64,000 nucleotides of DNA from NCBI GenBank assembly GCA_015680685.1, contig MNCI01025178.1, positions 267,073 through 331,072 of the forward strand, in the 5' to 3' direction. The stretch is from Gnetum montanum. Its lineage: Eukaryota; Streptophyta; Gnetopsida; Gnetales; Gnetaceae. Below are positions 37,000-47,880 of this stretch, piece after piece. The position numbers and the translations under genes were made by a program. How positions within the stretch are numbered: position 1 is the stretch's first letter; each line of letters begins with the position of its first letter. The notes under the pieces are model-generated. The model saw only the letters and a list, made by a program, of their open reading frames with translations. It was not told the origin of the DNA and ran no database searches.

Positions 37000-38129
37000 A
37001 TGGACACCTTTACAAGGTGTGTGCCAATGGCCTGATTTGCTAGTGTGTCCCTAACAAAGATCAACTGCACATTCTCCAGGATGCTCATGAAGAACCTTGA
37101 GAAGGCCACTATGTAAGGAGACACACAGCCATAAAAATCCTGATGGTAAGATACTATTGGCCCATAATCTTTAGGGATGCCCACCAATTTGTTAAGTCTT
37201 GTAAACGTTTTCAATGTGATGGGGGGATGACCACTTGTATGGAAGGTCCTCAATAATGGATTCAACCACTAGAACCTTTTGACGTATGGGGCATTGACTT
37301 CATGGGTCCCATCACACCCATGTCTAAAGGGAAAGAGTATATTATAGTAGCAATTGATCATTGCATAAAAGGGGCTGAAGCAACAACCATTACAGATTGC
37401 ACATCATCCACTACCGCCAAATTTATACAACATATTGTAAATAGGTTTGGGGTGCTGCATTCACTAATTTCTGATAATGAGACTCATTTCACAGGTGTCA
37501 CATTTAGAAAATTAATGCAATGCTTAGGGGTAGAACATAAATTAACAACACCTTACCATCCCCAAGCCAATGGTCAAGTAGAGGTAACCAACCGAGAGAT
37601 TACAAAACTATTAATATGAACCATTAGCAAATATAGGAAGGATCAGAGCATAAAATTTAATGATGCTCTGTGGGCTTACCGATCAACTTGGAAACTTCCT
37701 ATTGGATATTCTCCCTATGAGTTAGCGTACGGGAAACTTCTAACACTCCCACTTCAATCTAAGCTCCATACACTCTCAATGGCCTGTGAACTAAACCTTG
37801 ACCTAAGTTTAGCACAAAAGGAAAGATTGATCAATTTGAACATGCTAGACAAAAATCGCATAGTGGCCCTATCTTTGAATGAGGTGAACAAGGCATTCAA
37901 CAAGAAACACCACGATCTTAGAATTAGGAAAGTAAGGTTTCAACCAAGAGATAAGGTCCTTTACTGGAACCCCACACATGTACCTCAAAAGGAAAAATTT
38001 CAAACATTGTGGACGAGATCTTATATAATTGATCAAAACTTTTCCTCTGGGGCCATGATAATTTACAAACCTAATAGCCCAAATAAAAATTATTTCATCA
38101 ATATCCAACAAATTAACCTTTCAGTGTAA
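37000..38129 (+). pseudogene. Integrase of G3
   Basis: The zinc region (LHILQDAHEEP, EGHYVRR, YYWPIIFRDAHQFVKSCKR) has lost one cysteine of the HHCC set. The catalytic core keeps D (WGIDFMG, GAC at 37296), D ([11 protein letters not shown] at 37473) and E (GQVEVTN, GAG at 37581). The last two are separated by 35 residues in one frame, the expected D,D35E. The C-terminal domain (37779-38129) is open for 116 codons with KVRFQPRDKVLYWNPTHVPQ. Stops at 37255 and 37617 break the protein. Confidence 0.9.
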
Positions 38130-38130
38130 C

Positions 38131-39786
38131 TACCACTTCACTTGATAGACATCCACATTCTATTTTTCGGATCTCCTCCTTCCAACTTAGTTGTGGGGGA
38201 GATGGCCATTCATGCTGATCATTACCATGGCCTCTCAATCTTTCTACTTTTTGTTTTTCACATTTTTGAGTTTACAAATTTTTTATTTTTGAATTTTTCT
38301 AATTTTATAGCATTTTTACTACATTTGAATTTTCTTGATTCTTTTACACTTTCTTTTGATTAAGTGTGATATTTTCTAATATTTTCTAATGAATCTGCTT
38401 TATTGTCATATGAAACAATGCTACTATTTCTGTTTACTAATGATGGTTTGTGGTTAATGTATGAATGTCAATGTCTGGTTTCTATTTTTAAATTCTGATG
38501 TCTGATGACTTTGACATGGTTTATTTTTCATGGAATAGGCAGTGATTCCACATCATCTGCCCATCCAATTAACTCTATGGTTTTTCTTGTTCTCAGAATT
38601 TGAGGTCCTTTTTTCATTAAAGAAACTTTTAATCAATCAGTGACCTTGGTAGTTTTAGAATTAGGAAGGATCCAAAGGTTTGTAAAGGGTGTGACTTCAA
38701 GGGGACTCAATACTCTTTGTATTCTTCTTGCTTGAGTCCTTAAGTGTTTTTCGTAGACTTCTCACCATTTCATGCCACCTAATGATAGGAAGACAAATAA
38801 TGTTGTTGCATGGTATGGTTTCCAACATTTAAAATAAAACAAATAAAAAATAAAAAAATCATGAGAATTTAGAGCACAACCCTTTGACATGAATAACTCT
38901 TCACATGGTGTGGTTCCCATTTCAAAAAAAATAAACAATGGAAATTCAAAGCACATCCCTTGGACAAATAAAAGGACTACAAGCACTGGTTATGGGACTC
39001 AAAAGACATACACCTATGCTTAAAGGTCCCCTCTAACTAAGGCCCTCTCTCTCTCTCACTTCCTACTTCTCTCTCCTCTTTGTGGAAAGATGGTTATCTT
39101 ATGGGAACACTCTTGTGTCTCAAGTGGATGGATCGGTCTTAGAGTGGTGATGCGAAGTCACTAAAAGTAGATGGCTTTGATCTTGACTAAGGATGGAACT
39201 TCTTGGGTCATTTTAACCACAATTCCATAAGGGACTTCTTATAACCTCAATTTGGATCTCCATTCCACCTTCTCTATCATTCATCCATGCTACCATAACT
39301 CACCTCACTATCGAGGTCTATGTTATGCTCTATGTCTTAGTCTGATGTATTAGGATTCTTGAGTGGATTCTTTTCAATTGCTCCTTAACTTGTCATGATC
39401 ATTAAATTGACTACAGGGTCCACTGACTCCTTAGTTGATGTTATGCAAGAGTAAAAAGGGCATGAGCCTGCTATGGGGAGGACCCACTTTCATAGCTTTT
39501 GACTTGATTAGTTAAGGTTCCTTACCTTTAACATTGCTACAATCTTATATTTCATATTTTCCATTGTGTAAACCACACAGTACTCCTTACTCTTTCATTG
39601 CATTCATCCATTAATTAATTTTTCTCCATTTTTTTTTGAATTTATGAAATTCAACATCCTCTTCTCATCACGTCATACTATCCTTGGTCTTCTAAGCTTT
39701 CATTTGACCCCAATTTCATCAAAAAATTCCTTGTATTTTGAAAGGTTGACCAAAGCCAACAAAAGTCAACAACGGTCAATAGTTGC
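38131..39786 (+). other. Post-pol non-coding region of G3
   Basis: No coding signal. The first 100 bp hold a conserved block (tcggatctcctccttccaac, then gtgggggagatggccatt) also found in G1 and G2 right after pol. A purine-rich run in this block might serve as a second polypurine tract, but that is only a thought. TTGACC and GTCAAC words thicken just before the array. Confidence 0.6.
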
Positions 39787-39861
39787 GTTAACAAGGCCTT
39801 GTCAACGAAACAAACTGCATCAACGAGGCCTCATCAATGTAGTACAAAAATACTATATATA
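39787..39861 (+). promoter_or_regulatory. Internal palindrome array and TATA box of G3
   Basis: GTTAACAAGGCCTTGTCAAC (39787-39806) is a near-perfect palindrome. A second unit, ATCAACGAGGCCTCATCAAT, is at 39819-39838 (spacing 32). TATATATA at 39854-39861 is 15 bp after it, as in G2. It is placed to drive the post-pol ORF. Confidence 0.65.
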
Positions 39862-40012
39862 CCACTAGACACTCTGGAATTTTTTGCAATTTTCTCATAA
39901 CACATGGGGAATTTTTGCAACTTTTCAAGGCCCAAAACCTTCCAGAGATCATAACTTTCAAACAATTTGTCCAAATCACTCCGTTTTTCGATCCTACACT
40001 TACCAAAGGAAG

Positions 40013-40317
40013 ATCTTTATTATGAGGGCCACAAACCTTAAGGTTTCCAATGCAATTTTTTTTATAAAAATTTAACACCCCCAAGGGTTAGTAACCTTAA
40101 TCATATATATAGACATCAAAATTTTCCAAGTTAACCCTTCAAACAGTCCCCAAGATGATTTATCAATGATAAGGCATAAATAGAAATAACAATTTAGTTA
40201 ATTAAATTAGTCATAATCACAACTTAGCCAAGTGTAACTACCCTCAAGAGTTAAGATATCCTAATTGTTTTAAGATTACACAATGATTGCTAATCCATGG
40301 TTCCATTGTGATTACAG
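40013..40317 (+). other. Intron-like segment before the post-pol ORF of G3 (donor lost)
   Basis: The acceptor GTGATTACAG|ATG (40317/40318) and a branch-like tgCTAAT at 40288-40294 are kept. The donor, GTAAGC in G1 and G2, reads ATCTTT here, so splicing at this site would fail in this copy. Confidence 0.5.
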
Positions 40318-43140
40318 ATGACACCTAAACAAAAGTGTCTGCAAAAAGGAGAACACTCACAACCACAAGAGAAACGACCCAAAGCTGGAAGGGGCCAATA
40401 GGAACAAGGCCAAAAATAACAAGAGGTGACCCATGTAATCGGACCTCTTCATGAGGAACCCGAAGTGGAATCTGTTTGATAGATTCCAGAAGAAGAAGTG
40501 CATACAAAAAAATCCCAACAAGGAGAAGCACCTGGACCTGTGCCAAGGCTTGAGGTCACTTTGACTTAAGCCTACCTAGACATCATCGAGTCCTAAGAAA
40601 TCCAAAGATAAGTTCTTCAAGAGATAAACTTTGGGTCATTTTTGGAAAAAGTTCCAAAGGATGTTAGAACACAATTGCAAACCTCTCTGATGTGGCCAAT
40701 CATCATGACCAATGGGAAGTGGTACATGGGAGAGACCTATCTCTTCTGGAATAGCCGAAGGCTAGGGTTCTTTGTAAAAATCAAGGACATTCAAGTGTTC
40801 TACTCAGTGGAGGCCATCACATAGGCACTGAGGTTGCCAACCATTGGAACATAGTTGACGGAGATATCTACAAAAGGTGATCCTAAGGAAAAAAGGGAGT
40901 GGACCTAGCAATGCTACAAGGTGGACCATAAGGAGTATGGCGTGCTCACATCGGTGGAGCGAATTTATTTCAAGACTGCAACCTATCACCTTAATCCAAC
41001 GATGAGGCTAAGCAAGGTGACTACTTTCTCTGCTCGAGCATGTGCCACTCTAAGCAGGAAATTTTCCATTAACCTTCCATAGCTAATTTATTTGGAGATT
41101 GAGAAGCATTTCAAAGAAAATGAACATGGAAGGAAGACCCTGCCCTTTTTGTGCCTTATTAGAAAACTTTGCAAGAGGGTAGGTATTGTTCGCTATTCAA
41201 ATGACACTCTCAAGCATGCTTCCTTGGACTCATGGGCAAAAATCATGAAAGATAAAACGCCAACAACCATTCAAGAAGAGGAGCTACTGCCACCACCACC
41301 CACTTAGGAGACAACACCAAAGGCCCGCATAGTCCTTAAGCATCTACAACAAATTTGAGAGTAGCTCTTGAGTGAACAAGAGTAACAAGCAAGAACGAGT
41401 GGCGTAGATCCATTTGTGTATCAGCAAACCATGAGTCACCTTAATGAGGTGGCCCAAAAAATTAGCTAGATGGAGAGGGGTGGTTCCATTTTCTCTAACC
41501 AAAGAATAAAGCTACCTTTGAGGTTAGATCCCAATGCTTTGGAGGTGATAGTATCATTAGCAACACATCATCTATTCCCAAAAATCTCTGGAAATTCTAC
41601 CACTTTCTCGATTAGGTTGGAGGAAGGTGAAGAGGCAATTTTCTTGGTGATGCAGCATCAAGGGCAAGAGATAGTGACAAAAGTGGTAGCTAACCATGTA
41701 GCTGAAGCACTAAATGCACCTGTGGTGTTTGTACCATATGTATCAGCACTCCAAGATGTGTAGACGTCCATAGGCATAGTCAGTGGAAAATTGAATGCAG
41801 CCCAACATGAATAACTACTAGAACAACTGGTAGGAACTAGGCAATCAACTCTAGATATCTTTGATCTTTTGGGGAACATCACTGCAACCCAATCGAAGCT
41901 ACTGAATGCAAGGGGTATATGCATCATTTTGGAGGGGCAACCAAAAACAACCTAAAAATAAAATCAACACTTGGTCATGAAGGTTGCTAAACTTCATGCC
42001 CATCTTGCTGAACAAGCAATCCTCAACCCAACAATGACAAGAGATGAAGCTATCAAACAGCTTCAAGAATGATTTCAAAAGTTTGAGGAGGAAGCAGTAA
42101 TGGCCATCTTCAAATAGTCCATGGCAGAAGCTGAAACACACTCAATCAAAAATGACTTAAATTAGATGCGTCAAGAAAATGAAGCATTCACTACGTAAAA
42201 TCATTGCCTACAAAATGTTGATGCTCAGAGAGATCAAATGCAAAAATTCATTTATCAACAACAAGAGAAACTTGTCATAGTCAACACTGAACTGAGGAAA
42301 TTGGCTACAAAAAATCACAATTTGTCAATGGAGGAGGTACGCACCTTGCAACAAAAGTATACCATCGAAGTTGCCACCTGGAAGAACAAAGATCTCAAGT
42401 TTGAGAGAGTGAAAAATCATTACAGGGACTAGGTTGGCTTACAAAAGGAAATTAATGAAAAAGAAATCCAAATGGCAAAGGCTAAAGTAAATGAAGCCCT
42501 CCAACAACTCTAGCAAGGAAGAGAGATATGGTAGCCCATCCTTGATAGGATTGATGCCTACAACAAAGTAGAGATCTACTTAAAGGAGTTGTAGATTGAA
42601 GTGATGATAGAGTATATGAAGTTAGCCAATCTCTGCTACATAAACCTGGCAATGCTGACAACTGGATGACCACAGTCAAAATTAGAGAAACAAGTGGCTA
42701 GCTCATATTAGTTTGAGTTCAAACATCACAAGGACATGAAGCAAAAGCTTGAGACTACTAACACTGAACTCAAAGTCCTCAAAGGATGATTCATAGATCA
42801 ATGATCCATCATCAAGGATCTAGCTAGATGGATGAATGATTACTAGGAGCTGAAGAACACAGTGCAAGCATTTGACATTGAATGCAAATAGTTCACTACT
42901 TGGTTTGTCAATTTCAAGGAGTTGTTTCTAGTGATCCTGTGTCCTTGGGATGTACCCATTCCAAACCACATTGGGGAAGCTATGTGGATGGTGCATATTC
43001 CTAGGAGTAAGGAGGAGAAAATGAAAGCATTGTTGGATACTTTCTACCTCCCACCTAAAGTTTCAATAGCAACAAGACAACCACACCTACCTCAACCATC
43101 ACTAGTGTACAAAGCTAGTGAAGGTCCCTTGAAGCCTTAA
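40318..43140 (+). pseudogene. Post-pol ORF of G3
   Basis: It starts at the ATG directly after the acceptor (40318) and runs about 2.8 kb with many stops. The conserved domain lies at 40620-41300: LQTSLMWPIIMTNGKWYMGE, a YFKTATYHLNPTMR-like piece, and LPFLCLIRKLCKRVGIV. It resembles the PF20167-type plant transposon-protein domain. The stretch 41470-41763 is open, with SLATHHLFPKISGNSTTFS. From 41980 to 42880 it is rich in K, E, Q and L in heptad-like spacing, a probable coiled coil (42238-42432 is open). It ends at TAA 43138-43140. It sits where Athila elements carry their envelope-like gene, but I see no signal peptide or membrane anchor. Confidence 0.65.
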
Positions 43141-43414
43141 GAACCATCACTACCTAGGACCGTTTGATCTTCTCCAATAAGCTTCACATCATCAAGAAAC
43201 GTGTTGCCCAATTTTTGAAGAGGTGTCATGGTGTTCAATTTTGTGTCCTGAACACCACCAGTTTTGTAATATGTTGATCCGTACACCTAGGTACTCCATT
43301 TTTTGTCAAGTCAGTCAAGTTTGTTTTGTTGAAAGAAAAGTCAATCAATAATCCCATACCTTTCCAATTTTGTAAAAGAACTTGATTATGAGTTTTCATT
43401 CAGTCATGGGGGTA

Positions 43415-44382
43415 TGATGAGTCATTGTTGGTTGGCTACGTTGATAAGGCCTCATCAATGCAGTCGACCGCGTTGATGAGGCCTCGTCAACACATCTCAC
43501 CTTGGGTCAATGAGGCCTCATTGACACATCTCGCCCTACATTGATTAGGCCTCATCAATGCAATGTCTATCCATCACCTATAAATATGTGCCTACCAACT
43601 TCATTTATGGGGAGTCCAAATTTTAGTTGTAGCAAAGCTCTTACATTTTTTCCATTCGAAAGTTAGAATTTTTTTCCCTAAGTAGCTACAGCAAGAGTCA
43701 TTGAGTGTACGGATCTTTATCCGAGCATTGTTGTACCTAAGCACGACAATGTGTGCAGCAATAAAGATGAGCTTTCTGATAAACCTTGCAGCACTTTGGA
43801 TAGATTAGCTATTTTAATTATACATTTAATGTTTTCAATTATTTATTAAATGCTTTCAATTAGTTATCAAAAAATATTTTTTAGTTATTATGTTAATGAG
43901 ACACTTAAGTGAGATATATTACACACATAATTATGATCACTTTGAGTGTAACACATATTTTCTTGGTAATCCCAGCAGTGTTATTGCTTGGTACACCTAG
44001 TAGCATAGCGCTTGGTCTCCCAGCAGTAGATATGTGGGTTTAGGATGTGTACAGAAGGTGGGAATGGATACTTATGTTAGGATTAGTTAAATAGTAGTTA
44101 ATTAATTAATTTAGATTAGTTAATCAAATTCTTTTTATCTACATTTTAAGCACTCAAGATATAAAATACAAAATGATAAAAATTGGATGCCTCAGTTACA
44201 CTTAACCATACCAATGTACTTTTCAAGTGTAATTGGAAGGACAATGATTAACCTTAAGGCTAGATTCACTTCTTGAAGGGCTAGTGCATTAGAAAGAATA
44301 AAATCCATGAAATTTGACCAAGTTGCATGTGAATGCTTCGTGATTCGTATGGTTGGGTTTAGGTGTACCTTGCCACTCATCA
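43415..44382 (+). repeat. 3' LTR of G3
   Basis: 968 bp, TGATGAGTCATTG to GCCACTCATCA, preceded by a polypurine tract ATGGGGGTA (43406-43414). It is 54 bp longer than its 5' partner because it has a longer palindrome array. Confidence 0.94.
43440..43586 (+). promoter_or_regulatory. Four-unit palindrome array and TATA box, G3 3' LTR
   Basis: Units are at 43440-43459, 43472-43491, 43506-43525 and 43540-43559 (spacing 32, 34, 34). The third, GTCAATGAGGCCTCATTGAC, is a perfect palindrome; the second, GTTGATGAGGCCTCGTCAAC, deviates by one C-to-T change. TATAAATA is at 43579-43586, 19 bp after the last. The longest and cleanest array in the window. Confidence 0.75.
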
Positions 44383-46330
44383 CCAAGAGAAAGACCTATA
44401 ATGTTACACTAATGGATTAGCAATAACAACAATATCAAGAGGAGATGCACATGCCCTAGGCTCACAATAATGGTAAGATGAATATTATAAAAATTCTAGT
44501 AGTAACTACCTCTTATATATTCTAAGGCTTTTTCACAAATTTTGCATAAGAAGAATAAGAAAATTTGGGATTTTAAATTTTTTGTAATTATTAAGTTCTT
44601 TAGAGTTCTTTTCAACCATGAATAATCTACCCATATTCCATATAATTTTGAGACATGTCTATACATTACACAAACAAGGACACAAGCACACACTGCTTAA
44701 CTAGTTTTTAATAGATGAATCGATGCTTCAAGTTTATATGCAAAGCTTCTTAAGTAGAGAGGAAACTTAGTTTATATAGAAGTTTAGAAATAGTTAAATA
44801 GCAGTTTACCAAATGGATTACTAAAGGACTAGTACATTAGTAGATCATTTTATACTTTTCAAAACAAATGTTAAAAGACACCTTAATAACTAGACTAATT
44901 AGGATAAGTCATGTTTTTGCAAAATTATTAAGTAATACCTTAGAGACAAGACTTAATATTTAGGCAAAACTAAACAATTTTAGGACACTTCCATAGGTGT
45001 TTTAAGTAGCATCACTTCACCATGAATCACTTAATTACCCTAAGGTCATGTTTGGTTGGGTGAATCTATAATGTTCTCCCTTCAATTTTTTTTTTAAAAA
45101 TTAGGTTTCACAAAAGTACATCTGTAGATATAGCAATGATCCTTTAAATTCACTTTTTTCATTTGATTTTTGAATCTAAAAATATTTCACCCCAAAAGAT
45201 GTAATGTCTTTTGATACAAAAATATCTTGATTTGTATAGATATAAGTACCAATAGATTAAGGAAACCAAACAATAATAAAATTCATTCTTATTTTTATTG
45301 ATTTTCTTAAAGTCTATGACTTTGATATCTATTACAAATTGTAGAAGTATTTGATAGATATAAATACTATTGAAGCATTTGATTTTGTTATATATAAATT
45401 GTACAACCCATTGTAAATTACGTTCTTGAATAACAATACTCCCAAAAAGTACTATCTTAAATAACTCTATTAAGATGAAACAAGGATGACCTTTTTGGCA
45501 TTTCCATTGATAATTTGGATGAATTAATAAATTAAATTACAATTAAGTTTATTAATGTTGAAAAATTTACAAATGAATATTTTATTATTTATTAATGATA
45601 TGGTCTTAATAGAAAAAAACTAAAACTCAAATGAAATACAGACTACAAATCCTACATCACTTTTATGTTTTTCAAGGATAAAAGTTAATATTAGCAAAAC
45701 CATATTGATTATATATCATACTAAATTACACCAAGATGATTTTTACATTAGTTTAAATAAGTTGAAGTTATTTCCTCCAATAACTACTTTAGGCATTGTA
45801 TTTTCAAGTTACACTCAACAAAATTGTGTCTCTCAAAAAATCTTTAATAGCATATATGTTTTATACATTGTTCTCAATAAGTGATGTGAAAAAGCACAAA
45901 TTTGGCTATGGAACATCTAAAAGTAAATGTACTATCTACTTGTTTAATTAGTTTTATTATATGGTTGAGAACTTAGGGACTAAGACTTTTAGAAACATAA
46001 TAAAGATGTCTATAATAGGTTTAGAAAAAAAAATTTCCTAGAAGAGTTTAATGTAAAGGTTTAAATTTCCTATGATATTCTGAAATGGACATGAATTTTT
46101 TTTTTAAGTGTAAAAATTGCAATTCTTCATCGATTTATCAAAGTTTATTAAAATATGTTTGTTAAACCTAAAGTGTACCTCTCCACAAAAAATATAATGC
46201 CACTTAAGAAAATTGATGATTTTATAAGGAAGAAAATAATTTCAAAAATTGAATATTTAAGATGAAGATTTAAATTTAAAACCAAGGAATTTAAAAGAAT
46301 GATTTAAGATAAGACTCTGAAGAGTATGTA
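44383..46330 (+). pseudogene. LINE 1, reverse transcriptase part (right of G3)
   Basis: It continues the LINE from 30993. Pieces in order are LYAKLLK near 44735, RISHVFAKLLSNTLETRL near 44900, FIDFLKVYD near 45300, the QG.P motif at 45478, and a decayed YADD-type box (LLMIWS, or INDMV in the next frame) near 45595. The C-terminal part is AT-rich and poorly kept. L1-type LINEs copy themselves by target-primed reverse transcription; this copy is long dead. Confidence 0.6.
45048..45273. mobile_element. Possible MITE inside LINE 1
   Basis: About 225 bp that does not read as LINE. It starts catgtttggttggg and ends ggaaaccaaacaat, so the ends are inverted around TGTTTGGTT. I could not find a clear target duplication. 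Confidence 0.3.
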
Positions 46331-47880
46331 CAAGTAAAGGGAAGTATGAAGATCGATATTGAATTTCATGTTAACTTGACCATCTGTTGGCGATCGTTTG
46401 GGACGCGACCGCCAACGAGTGTCCTCAAACAGGATTTAGGTGCCTGCTGGTCTCTGGCAACACCAAGGCCCAGATACCTCCAAATAGACTCAGTAGTTAA
46501 TGTGAGTATGTGTGTGTGCTATTGTGGCGTGCGATTGTGAAAAATGAAATGATTGCGTTATGTGTAAACTACAAATGACTTACCTTAAATAGATTCAGCC
46601 AACTTTGCCAAGTACTGTGAGTTGTTGAGAGTTCCTATTTTGTTCAATTACCTAATCTATGCAGTCCTTATAATACCTACATGTAACAAATAAAATTTTG
46701 CAAAAAAATTTGAGCACAACTCTGCAAATCTACTCCTAATTTTCCCCAGAGAAAGAAATACTTCCACAAAAAAACTAGAAATAGAGCAAGATTCGATGGA
46801 AATAGACAGAAAAGAAAGCAGATTTGTGTGGACTTCAAATATTTAAACAAGGTAAAATGACACGAGTAAACACTTCGCAATAAAGCTATCCCAAATTCAA
46901 TATCTACGAATTGTTCAAACTTCCAAGGCTCAAACAAGCAATATCTTCAAGACAATCCTATTATGCTACCAAAAATTGCTGCGTAAACTACCACGTACGA
47001 GACTCCATTTTGACTAGATAATAGATGTCAACGATTGCATTCAAACAGAACCTTTAAAAGACTTGACAATTTCTGATTGAAATACCACGGGAATTCACTT
47101 TAAAGATAAAAAGAAGCTATTCTGGTCCCATCAAAATACCAAAGATTTTCTGAACCCTCTCGACTACTGAATTGTTCAACGGCGTGACTACAAACAGAGG
47201 CTCTCTTACAACAATCCCAATAGCAGTTCCCACACGTTGCACAATAACAAAATTTACTACTAAAATGCTCTTAAGGCTTTTAAACACAAGCGCTTCTATG
47301 GAAAAATTTTAATAGAAATTTCTATCGGGCAACAAGAACAGTAAGAGCAATCTAAAAATCCCAAAATTACTCGCCAAGGATGATACTATCTAAACCACTA
47401 GCTAAGCAATTTAAACAAAACAAAAATAAAACACATAACTGACAAAACTATGACAAAGAGGCTAAAATCTTTCCTTTAGCAAGCAATCTTCTTTACAAAT
47501 ATTCCAAGTGTGTGTCTCCAAGTGAGAGCTTCCAAAAGTGTTCTAAAAATGAGACCCCAATATGTTCCCTCCTCCTTGACCCCTGAAGCCTTTTTATAGG
47601 GTTCAAAGGTAGGTAGGGAAGTTACAAAATATCTTGGGTGGTTTAACCACCATAGAGATAAAAAAGCTACAATGGACAAGTGTCCTATTCCATGGCCAAG
47701 TATCTTCATTCAGTTTCCAAGTGTCTTCATTCAGTTGCTAAGTGGTCACCATGGAGATAAACAAGTTGTAGGTGACAAGTGTCCTTGGTGGTGGTTATAA
47801 CCACCATTTCCATTGACAAATGTTCAATTCACATAGGACTTTGCACAAATTCCCTTTTTAAATCATAAAATATTTATTGT
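46331..47880 (-). repeat. Possible minus-strand LTR with palindrome-bearing promoter
   Basis: No gene is seen on either strand. On the minus strand a TATAAAAA box (47591-47598) is preceded by GGTGGTTTAACCACC (47637-47651) and, after a repeat of aaggacacttgtc-like words, by the perfect 18-bp palindrome TGGTGGTTATAACCACCA (47789-47806). Direct-repeat blocks (gacaagtgtcc, cttcattcagtt twice) fill the space between. The stretch after the TATA box reads like an LTR leader. A primer-site-like ttggtgttgccagagacc lies on the minus strand near 46470. Exact ends and a target duplication were not found. Confidence 0.35.

Larger units (their letters stand above)
30994..44382 (+). mobile_element. G3: full-length Athila-type Ty3/gypsy element, TSD ccaag
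   Basis: This 13,389-bp element has exact target duplications ccaag (30989-30993 and 44383-44387). Its order is LTR, primer site, gag, protease, RT, RNase H, integrase, a 1.65-kb non-coding region, an internal palindrome promoter, an intron, a post-pol ORF, a polypurine tract and an LTR. RT with FMDDFS, the EGIVLGH motif and the aspartate-tRNA-like primer site point to the Athila lineage. It is the best preserved copy, but every domain contains stops. The LTRs are still very similar by eye yet differ by 54 bp in length. It split a LINE. Confidence 0.95.

Noticed and set aside
43440-43559. Regular palindromic repeats with 14-bp spacers, CRISPR-like at first sight
   Set aside because: Only two to four units, spacers too short, the setting is a plant LTR before a TATA box, and the same array recurs in every LTR of the family.
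46386-46416. GC-rich hairpin as a Helitron 3' end
   Set aside because: No CTRR terminus at the right distance on either strand and no Helitron 5' end found.
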